A program made the position numbers and the translations under genes. From Advenella sp. S44 (GTDB taxonomy: Bacteria; Pseudomonadota; Gammaproteobacteria; Burkholderiales; Burkholderiaceae_B), in the NCBI RefSeq assembly GCF_002810445.1, contig NZ_NEXS01000001.1, positions 248,001-312,000 of the forward strand: DNA of 64,000 nucleotides, in the 5' to 3' direction. The first letter of the stretch is position 1. Each line of letters starts with the position of its first letter. The notes under the pieces were generated by a model. The model had not been told where the DNA came from and did no database searches. It saw nothing but the letters and a program-made list of their open reading frames with translations. Below, piece after piece: positions 26,848 through 35,448 of this stretch.

Positions 26848-27474
26848 ATGTCTATCATCCGGTCCCTGTTATGTGTCTCACGCTTATCTCTTGTGCTGAC
26901 CTTCAGTTTGCTGTGCAGCGCCGCACATGCCTTCACCCTGCCGGATCTGGAAAAGCAGCTGTCGGCCCACCAGACCGTACAGGGCGACGTGCAGCAAAAG
27001 CGGTTTCTGCGCTCACTGGAACAGCCGCTATTGAGCCGGGGTACATTTGTCATGGCGGCAGACAAGGGGCTGCTGTGGGAAACGCTAAGCCCCATCGCCA
27101 GCCTGATACGCATTACGCCGCAGGGAATGATGCAACAAGATGGGGCCGGGCATTGGCAACCCATGCGTCAGCAAGGAGCCGGCAGTCAGGCCCAGATCCG
27201 CCTTTTCATGGATGTGCTCTCGGGCAATACGCGCGCGCTTTCGGGACAATTTACGCAGCGGCTGCAGGGCGAGCCCGGGAACTGGACGCTGACGCTGGAG
27301 CCATCGTCGGCCGTGCTCAAGCAAATTTTCCGACACATTACCATTATGGGCGGCCAATCGATCAATCAGGTCACGCTGGCAGAAACGCAAGGCGACCGGA
27401 CCGAGATCACGTTTTCGAATCTGCGTATCAACCAGCCGCTGCCCGCCGATGCCCAGCATGCGCTTGAACCCTGA
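26848..27474 (+). CDS. LolA-like outer-membrane carrier protein
   Basis: A 208-residue exported protein. The signal peptide is MSIIRSLLCVSRLSLVLTFSLLCSAAHA, cut near residue 28. The mature part shows the LolA fold: VQGDVQQKRFLRSLEQPLLSRGTFVMAADKGLLWETLSPIASLIRITPQGMMQQ. LolA moves lipoproteins from inner to outer membrane; the cluster paralogue is thought to shuttle the lipidated polyene through the periplasm. The stop overlaps the start of the MMPL transporter gene, supporting a joint export role. Confidence 0.87.
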   Translation: MSIIRSLLCVSRLSLVLTFSLLCSAAHAFTLPDLEKQLSAHQTVQGDVQQKRFLRSLEQPLLSRGTFVMAADKGLLWETLSPIASLIRITPQGMMQQDGAGHWQPMRQQGAGSQAQIRLFMDVLSGNTRALSGQFTQRLQGEPGNWTLTLEPSSAVLKQIFRHITIMGGQSINQVTLAETQGDRTEITFSNLRINQPLPADAQHALEP

Positions 27475-29809
27475 ACGCGCCTGGGCCTGGATTTATGCCC
27501 TCGGCTTGCTCGGGCTGTTGTTGTTCGCCGCCTGGCAATTGGCGTTCAGGCAACCGATACACACCGATCTGCTGACGCTGCTGCCGCCGGATGGCAAACA
27601 AAGCGAGGTTCAGGCCAAAGCACAGGACAATATCCGGCAGGCGCTGAACCGCCAGATTATCGTGCTGACCGGCGCTGCCGACCCGGCCACGGGCCTGGCC
27701 ACTGCCCAACGGCAGGCGCAACAATGGCGCGCCAGCGCGCTGTTCCAGCGGGTGGATCTGCATGTCGGCGGCGACCTGGCCCAGTTGCGAGCCCAATTGC
27801 GCCATATGGATCAGGCTGGCCTGCCACCGCAATTGCGCGAGCAACTGGCCCGCGATCCGCAGGCCTGGTTCAGTGAGCGCGCCCGCCAAATTATGTCTCC
27901 GCTGGGGGACCAGGCTCTGGTGCCGCCCGACCAGGACTGGCTGGGGTTCACTTCCCGACTGTCAGACAAACTGCAATCGGCTTCTGCCGTTCACTACGAT
28001 ATCACCAGCAACACCATGCAGATCAACGCTGACGGGCGCCTCTGGTACGTGATGCGTGCGCAACTGGATCCGGCCGATGGCGCCGGACGTGACGAACAGT
28101 TGCTCGCGCTGATCGACCGCACCCGGCAACAGGCAGCGCAAGAGGACGTTCGGGTGCTGACAGCCGGTGGCGCTATTTACAGCGCCCAGGGTAAAACCGA
28201 AGGCGGCAAGGAAAGCACCTGGATGAGCGCGGTCGGCAGTACGCTTACTATCCTGTTTCTGCTGCTGATGTTTCGTTCGCCGCGCATTCTTTTGCTGGCG
28301 CTGCCGGTGGCCGCAGGTATTGGTGCCGGTTTTGCCGCTAGCATTGCCTTGCTCGGTTCGGTTCATATTCTCACGCTGATTATCGGCACCAGCCTGGTCG
28401 GACTGGTCGTGGATTTTCCGCTGCACTGGCTCAGCCACGCCACGCTTGATACGCGCTGGCAACCGTGGCAGGCGGTCCGCCGCGTATCGCGTCCGTTTAT
28501 CGTCAGCCTGGCCGTGACCGTAACCGGTTACCTGTTCCTGCTGCTAACGCCCCTGCCGATCCTGCAGCAAACAGCAGTTTTTTCTTCCGCAGCTGTAATC
28601 AGCACATTTTTGTTTACGCGGCTATGGCTGCCGGCGCTGTTTCATCGCTGGCGGCCGCGCCCCACGCCCGGTCTGCCGCCGCTACTGGCGGGTCTGCGCC
28701 ACGGCGTGCGCAGTACCGGCGACCGCATCCGGCATTCCCGTGTACTGGCCGCTTTGGTGCTGGTCATCGTCGGCAGTGGTTTATATCTGAGCAACTGGCA
28801 GGACGACATCCGTCACTGGGTGGGCACACCCGAGTCCTTGCTTAGCGAAGCGATCGAGGTGGCCCGCCTGACCGGACTGGAGCCCACCAGCCAGTATTTC
28901 ATTGTGCAGGCCACCGATGAAGAGCGTTTGCTGCAAGCCGAAAAACACCTTGCCGCCGGGCTGGACACCCTGGTCGCGCAAGGCAAACTGCGCAATTACA
29001 GCGCCCTGATCCAATGGGTCAATCCGGCCAGCGAACAACAGGCGCTGGCTGTGACCCTTGACTCCCTGTCACGGCAACCCCAGGTCTGGGCAGCGCTGCG
29101 CGCCCTGGGTGTGCCCGACAGTGCCTTGCGGGCAGAACTGGATCAGCGACAAGCCCGCCCCGTGCTAACCATAGCGCAGTCGCTTAGCGGCCCCCTGGCT
29201 GAACCCTGGCAGGCCCTGTGGCTGGGACGCGACGAGCAGGGCCGCCCCAGCAGCATGGTCACGATGAACGGGCTGCATGACCCGGCCGTCTTGCCGGCGA
29301 TCGCCCAGGACATGCCGGGGGTGACATTGGTCGACCAGCGCAGTCACATCAACGCCCTCTTTGCCCAGACTCGCCTGGAAGCGATCATCCTGAAGCTGCT
29401 GTCCTATACCGTCGGATTCCTCATTCTGTATCGCGTCTTCGGCACTCGCCCGGCCCTGCGCATTCTGCTGGTGCCGCTGTCGGCATCCGTCACCGTCATG
29501 AGCCTGTCTGGCCTCATCGGCATGCCCCTGAACCTGTTTTGCATTTTCGGACTGCTGCTGGTGACGGCAATCGGTATCGACTATGCGGTCTACGCGTATA
29601 CCCCTACGCTGCCGCCAGAGGAAAAGACGGCCGGTATATTCATGACTTCGGTGACCACCATGATCACCTTTGGCCTGCTTTACTTTAGCGCCACGCCCGC
29701 CGTCTCTACCTTTGGCCTGAGCGTGGTGCTGGGGGTGCTTTGCAACGTCATATATACTTTCTGGTATATGCGATCGTTCCTGACGCCCCCATCCCGATCC
29801 GAACCCTGA
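27449..29809 (+). CDS. MMPL/RND-family exporter
   Basis: A 786-residue membrane protein with about 12 helices in two halves. Each half has one N-terminal helix, a large periplasmic loop and five clustered helices (first cluster about residues 250-410, second about 640-775). Characteristic helices include LTIIGTSLVGLVVDFPLHWL-like ILTLIIGTSLVGLVVDFPLH and FGLLLVTAIGIDYAVYAY, with the Asp residues expected for proton coupling. It shares 26 nt with the LolA-like gene. The pair is a good candidate for extraction and export of the polyene lipid. Confidence 0.9.
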   Translation: MPSMRLNPERAWAWIYALGLLGLLLFAAWQLAFRQPIHTDLLTLLPPDGKQSEVQAKAQDNIRQALNRQIIVLTGAADPATGLATAQRQAQQWRASALFQRVDLHVGGDLAQLRAQLRHMDQAGLPPQLREQLARDPQAWFSERARQIMSPLGDQALVPPDQDWLGFTSRLSDKLQSASAVHYDITSNTMQINADGRLWYVMRAQLDPADGAGRDEQLLALIDRTRQQAAQEDVRVLTAGGAIYSAQGKTEGGKESTWMSAVGSTLTILFLLLMFRSPRILLLALPVAAGIGAGFAASIALLGSVHILTLIIGTSLVGLVVDFPLHWLSHATLDTRWQPWQAVRRVSRPFIVSLAVTVTGYLFLLLTPLPILQQTAVFSSAAVISTFLFTRLWLPALFHRWRPRPTPGLPPLLAGLRHGVRSTGDRIRHSRVLAALVLVIVGSGLYLSNWQDDIRHWVGTPESLLSEAIEVARLTGLEPTSQYFIVQATDEERLLQAEKHLAAGLDTLVAQGKLRNYSALIQWVNPASEQQALAVTLDSLSRQPQVWAALRALGVPDSALRAELDQRQARPVLTIAQSLSGPLAEPWQALWLGRDEQGRPSSMVTMNGLHDPAVLPAIAQDMPGVTLVDQRSHINALFAQTRLEAIILKLLSYTVGFLILYRVFGTRPALRILLVPLSASVTVMSLSGLIGMPLNLFCIFGLLLVTAIGIDYAVYAYTPTLPPEEKTAGIFMTSVTTMITFGLLYFSATPAVSTFGLSVVLGVLCNVIYTFWYMRSFLTPPSRSEP

Positions 29810-29823
29810 CGGAGCCTACACTT

Positions 29824-31080
29824 ATGGAATCACACCACTTACCCGCGACGACAGACATCGCCATTATCGGCGCCGGGCCGTCCGGATCCGTTGCCGCCGC
29901 CTTGTTACGCCAGCAGGGCTGGCAGGTGTGCGTGCTTGAGCGCCAGCATTTTCCGCGCTTTTCTATCGGCGAGAGCCTGCTGCCCTATTGTATGGAAATC
30001 CTCAAGGAAGCCGGTCTGCTGCAAGTGGTCAATGAAGCTGGCTTTCAGATCAAAAACGGTGCCGCCTTCACCTGGGGCGAACGACAGGCCGTGATTGATT
30101 TTCGTGACAAATTCACTGCAGGACCGGGAACCACCTTTCAGGTAGAACGCGCCAAATTTGACCAGATTCTCATCCAGGAAGCGGCCAACAAAGGCGCCCA
30201 GGTCTATTTCGGCCACACCGTCACTCAGATGACGAGCACACAGGAGCACGCTACGCTGTCGGTTTCTACCGACCAGGGCCAGTCTTATACGCTACAGGCC
30301 CGTTTCGTGCTGGATGCCAGTGGCTATGGCCGGGTGCTGCCACGCCTGCTGAATCTGGAACAGCCATCGCCGTTCCCCATGCGAGAAGCCTGGTTTACCC
30401 ACATTCAGGACAATATCAGCGATCCCGATTTCGACCGTGAAAAAATCGTCATCGCCACCCACCCCCACGACCGCGCCATCTGGATGTGGCTCATTCCATT
30501 CAGTCATGGCCGCTGCTCCATCGGCGTGGTGGGCGAACCCGACCGCTTGGCCATGAACGGACGCGAGCCGTTGCCGTTTTTGCAGGATATGGTCAATGAA
30601 ATACCCCGCTTGCGACACCTGCTGGCCGATGCCAAATGGGATACGCCGGTCAATCCGCTGCGTGGCTATTCGGCCAACGTCACAACCCTGTATGGTCAGC
30701 GTTTTGCCCTGTTGGGCAACGCCGCCGAATTTCTCGACCCGGTATTTTCCTCCGGCGTTACCATCGCCATGCACTCAGCCAAACTGGCTACCACGCTGGT
30801 AGACAAGACGCTGCGCGGGCAGGCTGCAGACTGGCAACGGGATTTTTCCGATGCCCTGCGCGTGGGTATAGACACCTTCAGGACCTACGTGGCCGGTTGG
30901 TATGACTGCCGCTTTCAGGATGTTATATACTCCACACAAATTAATCAGGATATTCGGCGCATGATCGCTGCCATCCTGGCCGGGTATGCATGGGACACAA
31001 GCAACCCTTATGTTGAAAAATCAGAACGGCGCCTGCGGGCGCTGGCGGAGATATGTGGTGAAGCACAACTGGATACCTGA
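29824..31080 (+). CDS. FAD-dependent oxidoreductase (flavin halogenase-like)
   Basis: A 418-residue flavoprotein. ATG 29824 is used because GGAG precedes it; the longer frame runs into the MMPL gene. FAD motifs: DIAIIGAGPSGSVAAALL at residue 11, RFSIGESLLPYCMEIL near 45 and GNAAEFLDPVFSSGVTIA near 300. WMWLIPFSHGRCSIGVV near 222 keeps the WxWxIP motif of flavin-dependent halogenases. Such flavoproteins occur in many aryl polyene clusters. Whether it halogenates, desaturates or hydroxylates is open. The 3' end overlaps the lipoprotein gene. Confidence 0.87.
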   Translation: MESHHLPATTDIAIIGAGPSGSVAAALLRQQGWQVCVLERQHFPRFSIGESLLPYCMEILKEAGLLQVVNEAGFQIKNGAAFTWGERQAVIDFRDKFTAGPGTTFQVERAKFDQILIQEAANKGAQVYFGHTVTQMTSTQEHATLSVSTDQGQSYTLQARFVLDASGYGRVLPRLLNLEQPSPFPMREAWFTHIQDNISDPDFDREKIVIATHPHDRAIWMWLIPFSHGRCSIGVVGEPDRLAMNGREPLPFLQDMVNEIPRLRHLLADAKWDTPVNPLRGYSANVTTLYGQRFALLGNAAEFLDPVFSSGVTIAMHSAKLATTLVDKTLRGQAADWQRDFSDALRVGIDTFRTYVAGWYDCRFQDVIYSTQINQDIRRMIAAILAGYAWDTSNPYVEKSERRLRALAEICGEAQLDT

Positions 31081-31654
31081 ACGCAAGCTTGCGGGCGGCT
31101 GGCTGTGCCTGCTGCTGGTGCTGTTGCTCACCGGCTGCGCCGCCACGTCGATATTGCCCCGCCACTATCACGAGCCCGCACAGGTTCAATCCTACAAACT
31201 CGGTCTGGTCACGGCGCCCGGACAGACCGAGGACAGCCTGCTGGTCGTGCAGCCTGACGCGGGGGGCGCCAGCCGCTGGATCCAGACCAATCCGCTAGGG
31301 GCGCCACTGGCCCGCCTGTTGCTGCGCGACGGCGACTGGACGAACGACGGCTTTGCCCCGCCCAATCCGAGGGCCCGCCAGCTGTTCGAAGCCATCATTG
31401 CGGCACAGATCGGCAAGAAGCAATGGGCCAACGCCTATCCCGAAGTCGACATCACCCCGGTCAAAACCGGCGGCATGCGGAATGCCTATACATTCAGTCG
31501 TCATGGGCGCACGCTGTGGTCGCTGCAACTGCCCGCAACGCCCCATGACCAGGGTCGCCGGCAAACCGCCCCGCCTGTTTCAGATTCCGTCATCCATATT
31601 ACCTTGCCGGATGACAGCCAATGGCAACTGACACCGATAGCCACAAGCCCATGA
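31058..31654 (+). CDS. DUF3261 lipoprotein
   Basis: A 198-residue lipoprotein. GTG 31058 is chosen because GGAG lies 7 nt before it; the gene overlaps the flavoprotein stop. The signal peptide ends in the lipobox LLLTGC, so the mature N-terminal Cys (about residue 25) would be lipidated. The mature region includes the DUF3261-type PVKTGGMRNAYTFSRHGRTLWSLQLP. The family accompanies LolA- and MMPL-like genes in aryl polyene clusters, presumably as the outer-membrane acceptor. Its biochemical role is unknown. The stop overlaps the ketosynthase start (ATGA). Confidence 0.82.
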   Translation: MKHNWIPERKLAGGWLCLLLVLLLTGCAATSILPRHYHEPAQVQSYKLGLVTAPGQTEDSLLVVQPDAGGASRWIQTNPLGAPLARLLLRDGDWTNDGFAPPNPRARQLFEAIIAAQIGKKQWANAYPEVDITPVKTGGMRNAYTFSRHGRTLWSLQLPATPHDQGRRQTAPPVSDSVIHITLPDDSQWQLTPIATSP

Positions 31655-32847
31655 GAAGTTACCTGAGCCCGCCCGCCACTGTCAGCGCTTTGGGGCTGAC
31701 CTTCGCCGAGACAATGCAGACACTGTTTGACGCCTGCGTATCGCCACTGGCTCCGGAAACCCAGTGGGTCCCCGGCAAAACACTTTATACCGGTCGCCCG
31801 GCAGCTGCCCCGCCTGCCCTGCCCGCCGGCACACCGGCGTACTTCGACACATACAACAACCGTCTGCTGTGGCATGCGGCGAGCCAGATGCAGGACACGA
31901 TCGAGCGCGTTCGCGCAAAGTATGACGTCGAACGCATCGGCGTCATCATTGGCACGACCACCACAGGCGTGGACGACAACTACCCCGCCTTCCAGGCCTT
32001 TGCCCGCGATGGGCAGTGGGATCGGCAACTATACCGGCACGAACGCCAGCTATTGTCGGCACCCGCCGATTTCCTGGCCCACCATTTCGGCCTGGGCGGG
32101 CCGGTCTACAGCATTTCCACCGCCTGCACCTCAGGCGCAAGAGCCATTATCACGGCGCACCGGCTGCTTGCCAGCGGTTTATGCGATGCGGTCATCTGCG
32201 GCGGCGTCGATTCCCTGGCCCATCTGACCATCAACGGCTTCGATTCCCTGCAGGCCTTATCGGCCGGCATTGCCAACCCGTTTTCCCTTAACCGCGAAGG
32301 GATCAATATCGGCGAGGCTGCGGCCCTCTTTGTCATGACGCGCGAGGACGGCGACGGCCTGCCCCTGCTGGGCTTTGGCAACAGCGCCGACGCCTGGCAT
32401 ATGTCTTCGCCCGATCCGCAGGCCAAAGGCGCCATCCTGGCCATCCGCCAGGCCCTGGCAAATGCGCAGCTGCAGGCCCAGGACATCGGCTGGATCAATC
32501 TGCATGGTACGGCGACGGAACTGAACGACAGCATGGAAAGCCTCGCCCTGGCCCGCTGCTTTGAGCGTGGCGTGCCCTGCACCAGCACCAAGCCGCTGAC
32601 CGGGCATACGCTGGGCGCGGCAGGCGCGCTGGAAGCCGCGCTGCTGTGGGGCGTGATCCATTCAGAGACCAACCCCACAGGCCGGTTGCCGGCGCAATTG
32701 TGGGATGGCCAGGTCGATCCCGCATTGCCCGCGATCGAGCTGACAGACCACCGCTCGCGATGGAAAAAGGAGCCGCGTATTGGTATGAGCCTGTCCTTTG
32801 CCTTTGGCGGCAATAATGCCGTGCTGATACTGGGAGAGGCGTCCTGA
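31651..32847 (+). CDS. apeO: Beta-ketoacyl-ACP synthase
   Basis: A 398-residue ketosynthase. ATG 31651 overlaps the lipoprotein stop. The catalytic triad is present: Cys near residue 159 in ISTACTSGARA, His near 285 in NLHGTATELND and His near 317 in TKPLTGHTLGAAGALEAALL. It would carry out chain elongation with the Cys-lacking partner encoded at 20222. The next genes are dehydratase, ketoreductase and a broken second ketosynthase, the same order as apeO-apeP-apeQ-apeR in E. coli. Since the second synthase is broken, this is the only complete one in the cluster. Confidence 0.88.
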   Translation: MRSYLSPPATVSALGLTFAETMQTLFDACVSPLAPETQWVPGKTLYTGRPAAAPPALPAGTPAYFDTYNNRLLWHAASQMQDTIERVRAKYDVERIGVIIGTTTTGVDDNYPAFQAFARDGQWDRQLYRHERQLLSAPADFLAHHFGLGGPVYSISTACTSGARAIITAHRLLASGLCDAVICGGVDSLAHLTINGFDSLQALSAGIANPFSLNREGINIGEAAALFVMTREDGDGLPLLGFGNSADAWHMSSPDPQAKGAILAIRQALANAQLQAQDIGWINLHGTATELNDSMESLALARCFERGVPCTSTKPLTGHTLGAAGALEAALLWGVIHSETNPTGRLPAQLWDGQVDPALPAIELTDHRSRWKKEPRIGMSLSFAFGGNNAVLILGEAS

Positions 32848-33341
32848 TGCACACTCCCATTCGCCATCTTGCGCCTTTGCTGCCGCACGCCGGCAACATG
32901 ATCCTGCTCGATGAGATCATCTCGTATTCCGACACGCAGCTACACGCTCTGGCCCGCATTGGCCCCGATCATCTGTTCCTGGATGCGGACGGGCGACTGC
33001 CGATGTACTGCGGCATTGAAATCATGGCGCAGGGCATTGCCGCACTGGCCGGTTGCCACGCCCGCGATGCGGGCCGCCCGCCAAGCCTGGGCTTTTTGCT
33101 CGGAAGCCGCCAGTTTGATATATTGCGTTCCTCTGTCGCACAGGGCAGCCTGCTGCATGTCCAGGTGCAAGCCTCCACGCGCGATGAGACCACAGGCTTC
33201 GGGGTCTTCGATTGCCGTCTGTCGTTGCTTGAGCAACCAGACAACACCGATCGGGCCGCCGCGCAAACGGTGGCCACGGGCCGGCTGAGCGTTTTCAGCC
33301 CGCCAGATATTGAACAATACATGCAGGAGCAAACGGCATGA
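32847..33341 (+). CDS. apeP: 3-hydroxyacyl-ACP dehydratase (ApeP-like)
   Basis: A 164-residue hot-dog dehydratase. The first base of its ATG is the last base of the ketosynthase stop. It starts RHLAPLLPHAGNMILLDEIISY, the family's PH.G.M motif with the likely catalytic His at about residue 13, and continues MYCGIEIMAQGIAALAGCHA with the acidic partner. Aryl polyene systems use two dehydratases, ApeI and ApeP; here the ApeI-like one is fused to the AMP ligase. It removes water from the 3-hydroxyacyl-ACP to build the polyene. Confidence 0.87.
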   Translation: MHTPIRHLAPLLPHAGNMILLDEIISYSDTQLHALARIGPDHLFLDADGRLPMYCGIEIMAQGIAALAGCHARDAGRPPSLGFLLGSRQFDILRSSVAQGSLLHVQVQASTRDETTGFGVFDCRLSLLEQPDNTDRAAAQTVATGRLSVFSPPDIEQYMQEQTA

Positions 33342-34069
33342 CCACCGCTCGTATTCTCGTTACCGGCTCCAGCCGGGGGATTGGCAAGGCCATCGCCCTG
33401 GACCTGGCGCAAGCCGGCTTTGATATCACGCTGCACTGCCGCCAGCGTTGGCAGGACGCGCAGGAAGTGGCCGGGCAAATCCGCGCCCTGGGCCGTGACG
33501 CCGACATCCTGCAATTTGACGTGTCTGATCGCCAGACCTGCCGACAAACGCTGCAGACTTACCTGGAAAACCATGATGCCTTCTATGGCGTTGTTCTGAA
33601 TGCGGGTTTGACGCGAGACAATGCCTTCCCGGCCTTCACCGATGAAGACTGGGACCAGGTGCTGGACACTAACCTGGGCGGCTTCTATAACGTGCTTCAC
33701 CCGCTCATCATGCCCATGATCCGTCGGCGCAAGCCCGGCCGCATTGTCTGCATGGCCTCGGTCTCGGGACTGATTGGCAACCGCGGGCAGGTCAACTACA
33801 GCGCGTCCAAGGCAGGCCTGATCGGTGCGGCCAAGGCGCTCGCCGTGGAGCTGGCAAAACGCCGCATCACCGTCAATTGCGTGGCGCCCGGCCTGATTGA
33901 CACCGACATGCTGGATGTGCAGGTGCCCGTAGACGAGATCCTGAAATTGATACCGGCCCAGCGTGCCGGCAGCCCCGACGAAGTGGCAGCGGCCGTCACC
34001 TTCCTGATGTCGGACAAAGCCGGCTATATCACTCGCCAGGTGCTATCGGTAAATGGGGGCCTTTGCTGA
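33338..34069 (+). CDS. apeQ: 3-ketoacyl-ACP reductase (FabG-like)
   Basis: A 243-residue SDR ketoreductase. Cofactor motif ILVTGSSRGIGKAIAL near residue 5, LNAGLTRDN near 86 and the active site MASVSGLIGNRGQVNYSASKAG near 138-157, closing with the FabG-type TRQVLSVNGGL. It would reduce the ketoacyl-ACP made by the ketosynthase using NADPH. The start overlaps the dehydratase stop, and its last base is the first base of the ketosynthase pseudogene start codon. Confidence 0.9.
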   Translation: MTTARILVTGSSRGIGKAIALDLAQAGFDITLHCRQRWQDAQEVAGQIRALGRDADILQFDVSDRQTCRQTLQTYLENHDAFYGVVLNAGLTRDNAFPAFTDEDWDQVLDTNLGGFYNVLHPLIMPMIRRRKPGRIVCMASVSGLIGNRGQVNYSASKAGLIGAAKALAVELAKRRITVNCVAPGLIDTDMLDVQVPVDEILKLIPAQRAGSPDEVAAAVTFLMSDKAGYITRQVLSVNGGLC

Positions 34070-34476
34070 TGAAACGTGTGGTTGTCACAGGGATTGGCGG
34101 CATCACAGCACTGGGCAGCGACTGGCTCCGGATCCGGTAGGCCTTTGCCCAGAAACGCAGCGCCATATGCACGATGCCGCAATGGGATCGCTATACCGAA
34201 CTGAACACGCGGCTGGCCGCCCCTGTGGCAGACTATCAGCACCCGGCCCACTGGGAGCGCAAGCAACTGCGCAGCCTTGGCCGGGTATCGCAACTGTGCG
34301 TGGATGCGGCCGAACGCACCCTGGCACGCGGAACGCGTATTTACGCAGAAATCGTCGGTTTCGACAGCAATTCGGACGGCGCGCATATTACGCGCCCCCA
34401 GTCCGACACCATGCACCGGGCCATGAGCCTGGCCATTGAAGACGCCAGCATTTGCTCGAAACGAAACGACGCTTGA
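34069..34476 (+). pseudogene. apeR: Degraded beta-ketoacyl synthase (apeR position)
   Basis: The frame opens with a ketosynthase N-terminus (MKRVVVTGIGGITALGSDW), meets a TAG at 34138-34140, and continues in the same frame. CVDAAERT joins directly to LARGTRIYAEIVGFDSNSDG, which in intact synthases are about 150 or more residues apart, so the catalytic Cys region is deleted. The frame then stops after SLAIEDA, about 150 residues early, so both catalytic His motifs are gone too. It follows the ketoreductase with a one-base overlap, as apeR does in E. coli, and ends 9 nt from the convergent PPTase stop. The remnant cannot be active. Confidence 0.9.
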
Positions 34477-34485
34477 TGCCAGGTG

Positions 34486-35301
34486 TCAGGTCTCGATTGT
34501 CGGCATAACGCCAAAAGCGACAGGCTGCTCAAGCCTGAGCGGGCGAGCTTCACCGGGCACTGCCTCTGTCGCAAGGATTCGGAGGGGTGGCGCCTGTGTT
34601 GACCGGCTCTCACCGGACCATACTACCGCCATCATCCAGCTTGGACCGATCATGGCCGACAGTCCGTGCCACTGCCACTCACCCAGCCCCGTCAGGTGCC
34701 AGGACGGGTCCTGCCTGGCAGGTGCTCCAGACGGGGCGACACCTCTGCCACCCACGGCGCGTGCAACATCCATCGGCAACGCCCCGTCGACCATAGCCGT
34801 GGCTTTTACTGGCTCTGCATGGCGTGATGACCCCTGGCGCAGCCCCACCCGCAGCATGTCTGCCGGAAAGTCGCCGCCGACCGCCTTCACTAATGCTTCC
34901 TTGAGCGTCCACAGCCGGAAGAAAAATCGGGTCCGATCCTGTCCCTGCAGACGGTGCAACAGCAACTTCTCATCGTCATGGGCAATGAGTTTGGCCAGCG
35001 CCAGTTCATCAAGGGGCCGCAACCGCTCCAGGTCAACACCAATCTGCCCATGCAGCGCGGAGGCCGCCCACAGGGCATGGCCGGCACTATGCGACAGGCT
35101 TGATGATTGGCAGGGGCCACGCAAACGGCGCTGCAGGGCCCGGCTGACACGCCACTCATTAGCCTTGCGCGCGGCCAGACGTGCCGCCTGGCGGGCACGG
35201 TCCTCGGCGGTCAGCGCCTGCGGGTCGTACTCGACCTGCAACGCCGGGCCGGCAAACCACAGTTGCAGCAGCGCGGGCCTATCTGAAACGGAAAATGGCA
35301 T
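34486..35301 (-). CDS. Sfp-type 4'-phosphopantetheinyl transferase
   Basis: About 271 residues from ATG 35301, with an alternative at 35346; neither has a clear ribosome site. The family signatures are IGVDLERLRPL near residue 103 (Mg-binding Asp/Glu) and FFRLWTLKEALVKAVGGDF near 150 (WxxKEAxxK). It transfers phosphopantetheine from CoA to the Ser of ACPs, here most likely the two ACPs of the operon. A C-terminal extension of about 70 residues past the core looks low in conservation. It is convergent with the operon, and its stop lies 9 nt from the pseudogene end. Confidence 0.88.
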   Translation of the reverse strand: MPFSVSDRPALLQLWFAGPALQVEYDPQALTAEDRARQAARLAARKANEWRVSRALQRRLRGPCQSSSLSHSAGHALWAASALHGQIGVDLERLRPLDELALAKLIAHDDEKLLLHRLQGQDRTRFFFRLWTLKEALVKAVGGDFPADMLRVGLRQGSSRHAEPVKATAMVDGALPMDVARAVGGRGVAPSGAPARQDPSWHLTGLGEWQWHGLSAMIGPSWMMAVVWSGESRSTQAPPLRILATEAVPGEARPLRLEQPVAFGVMPTIET

Positions 35302-35448
35302 GAATATCGCAAACGAAATGGCAATGACGCCATTGTACGTATTCATGCCATTTGCAGGTACTTCTTTGAAGTCTGATTTTAAAGGCTGGCTGCCTCATAT
35401 TCGACTTATTTGGCGTGACAGTCGGCGCATTAGCCGGCCCCCTGACAC

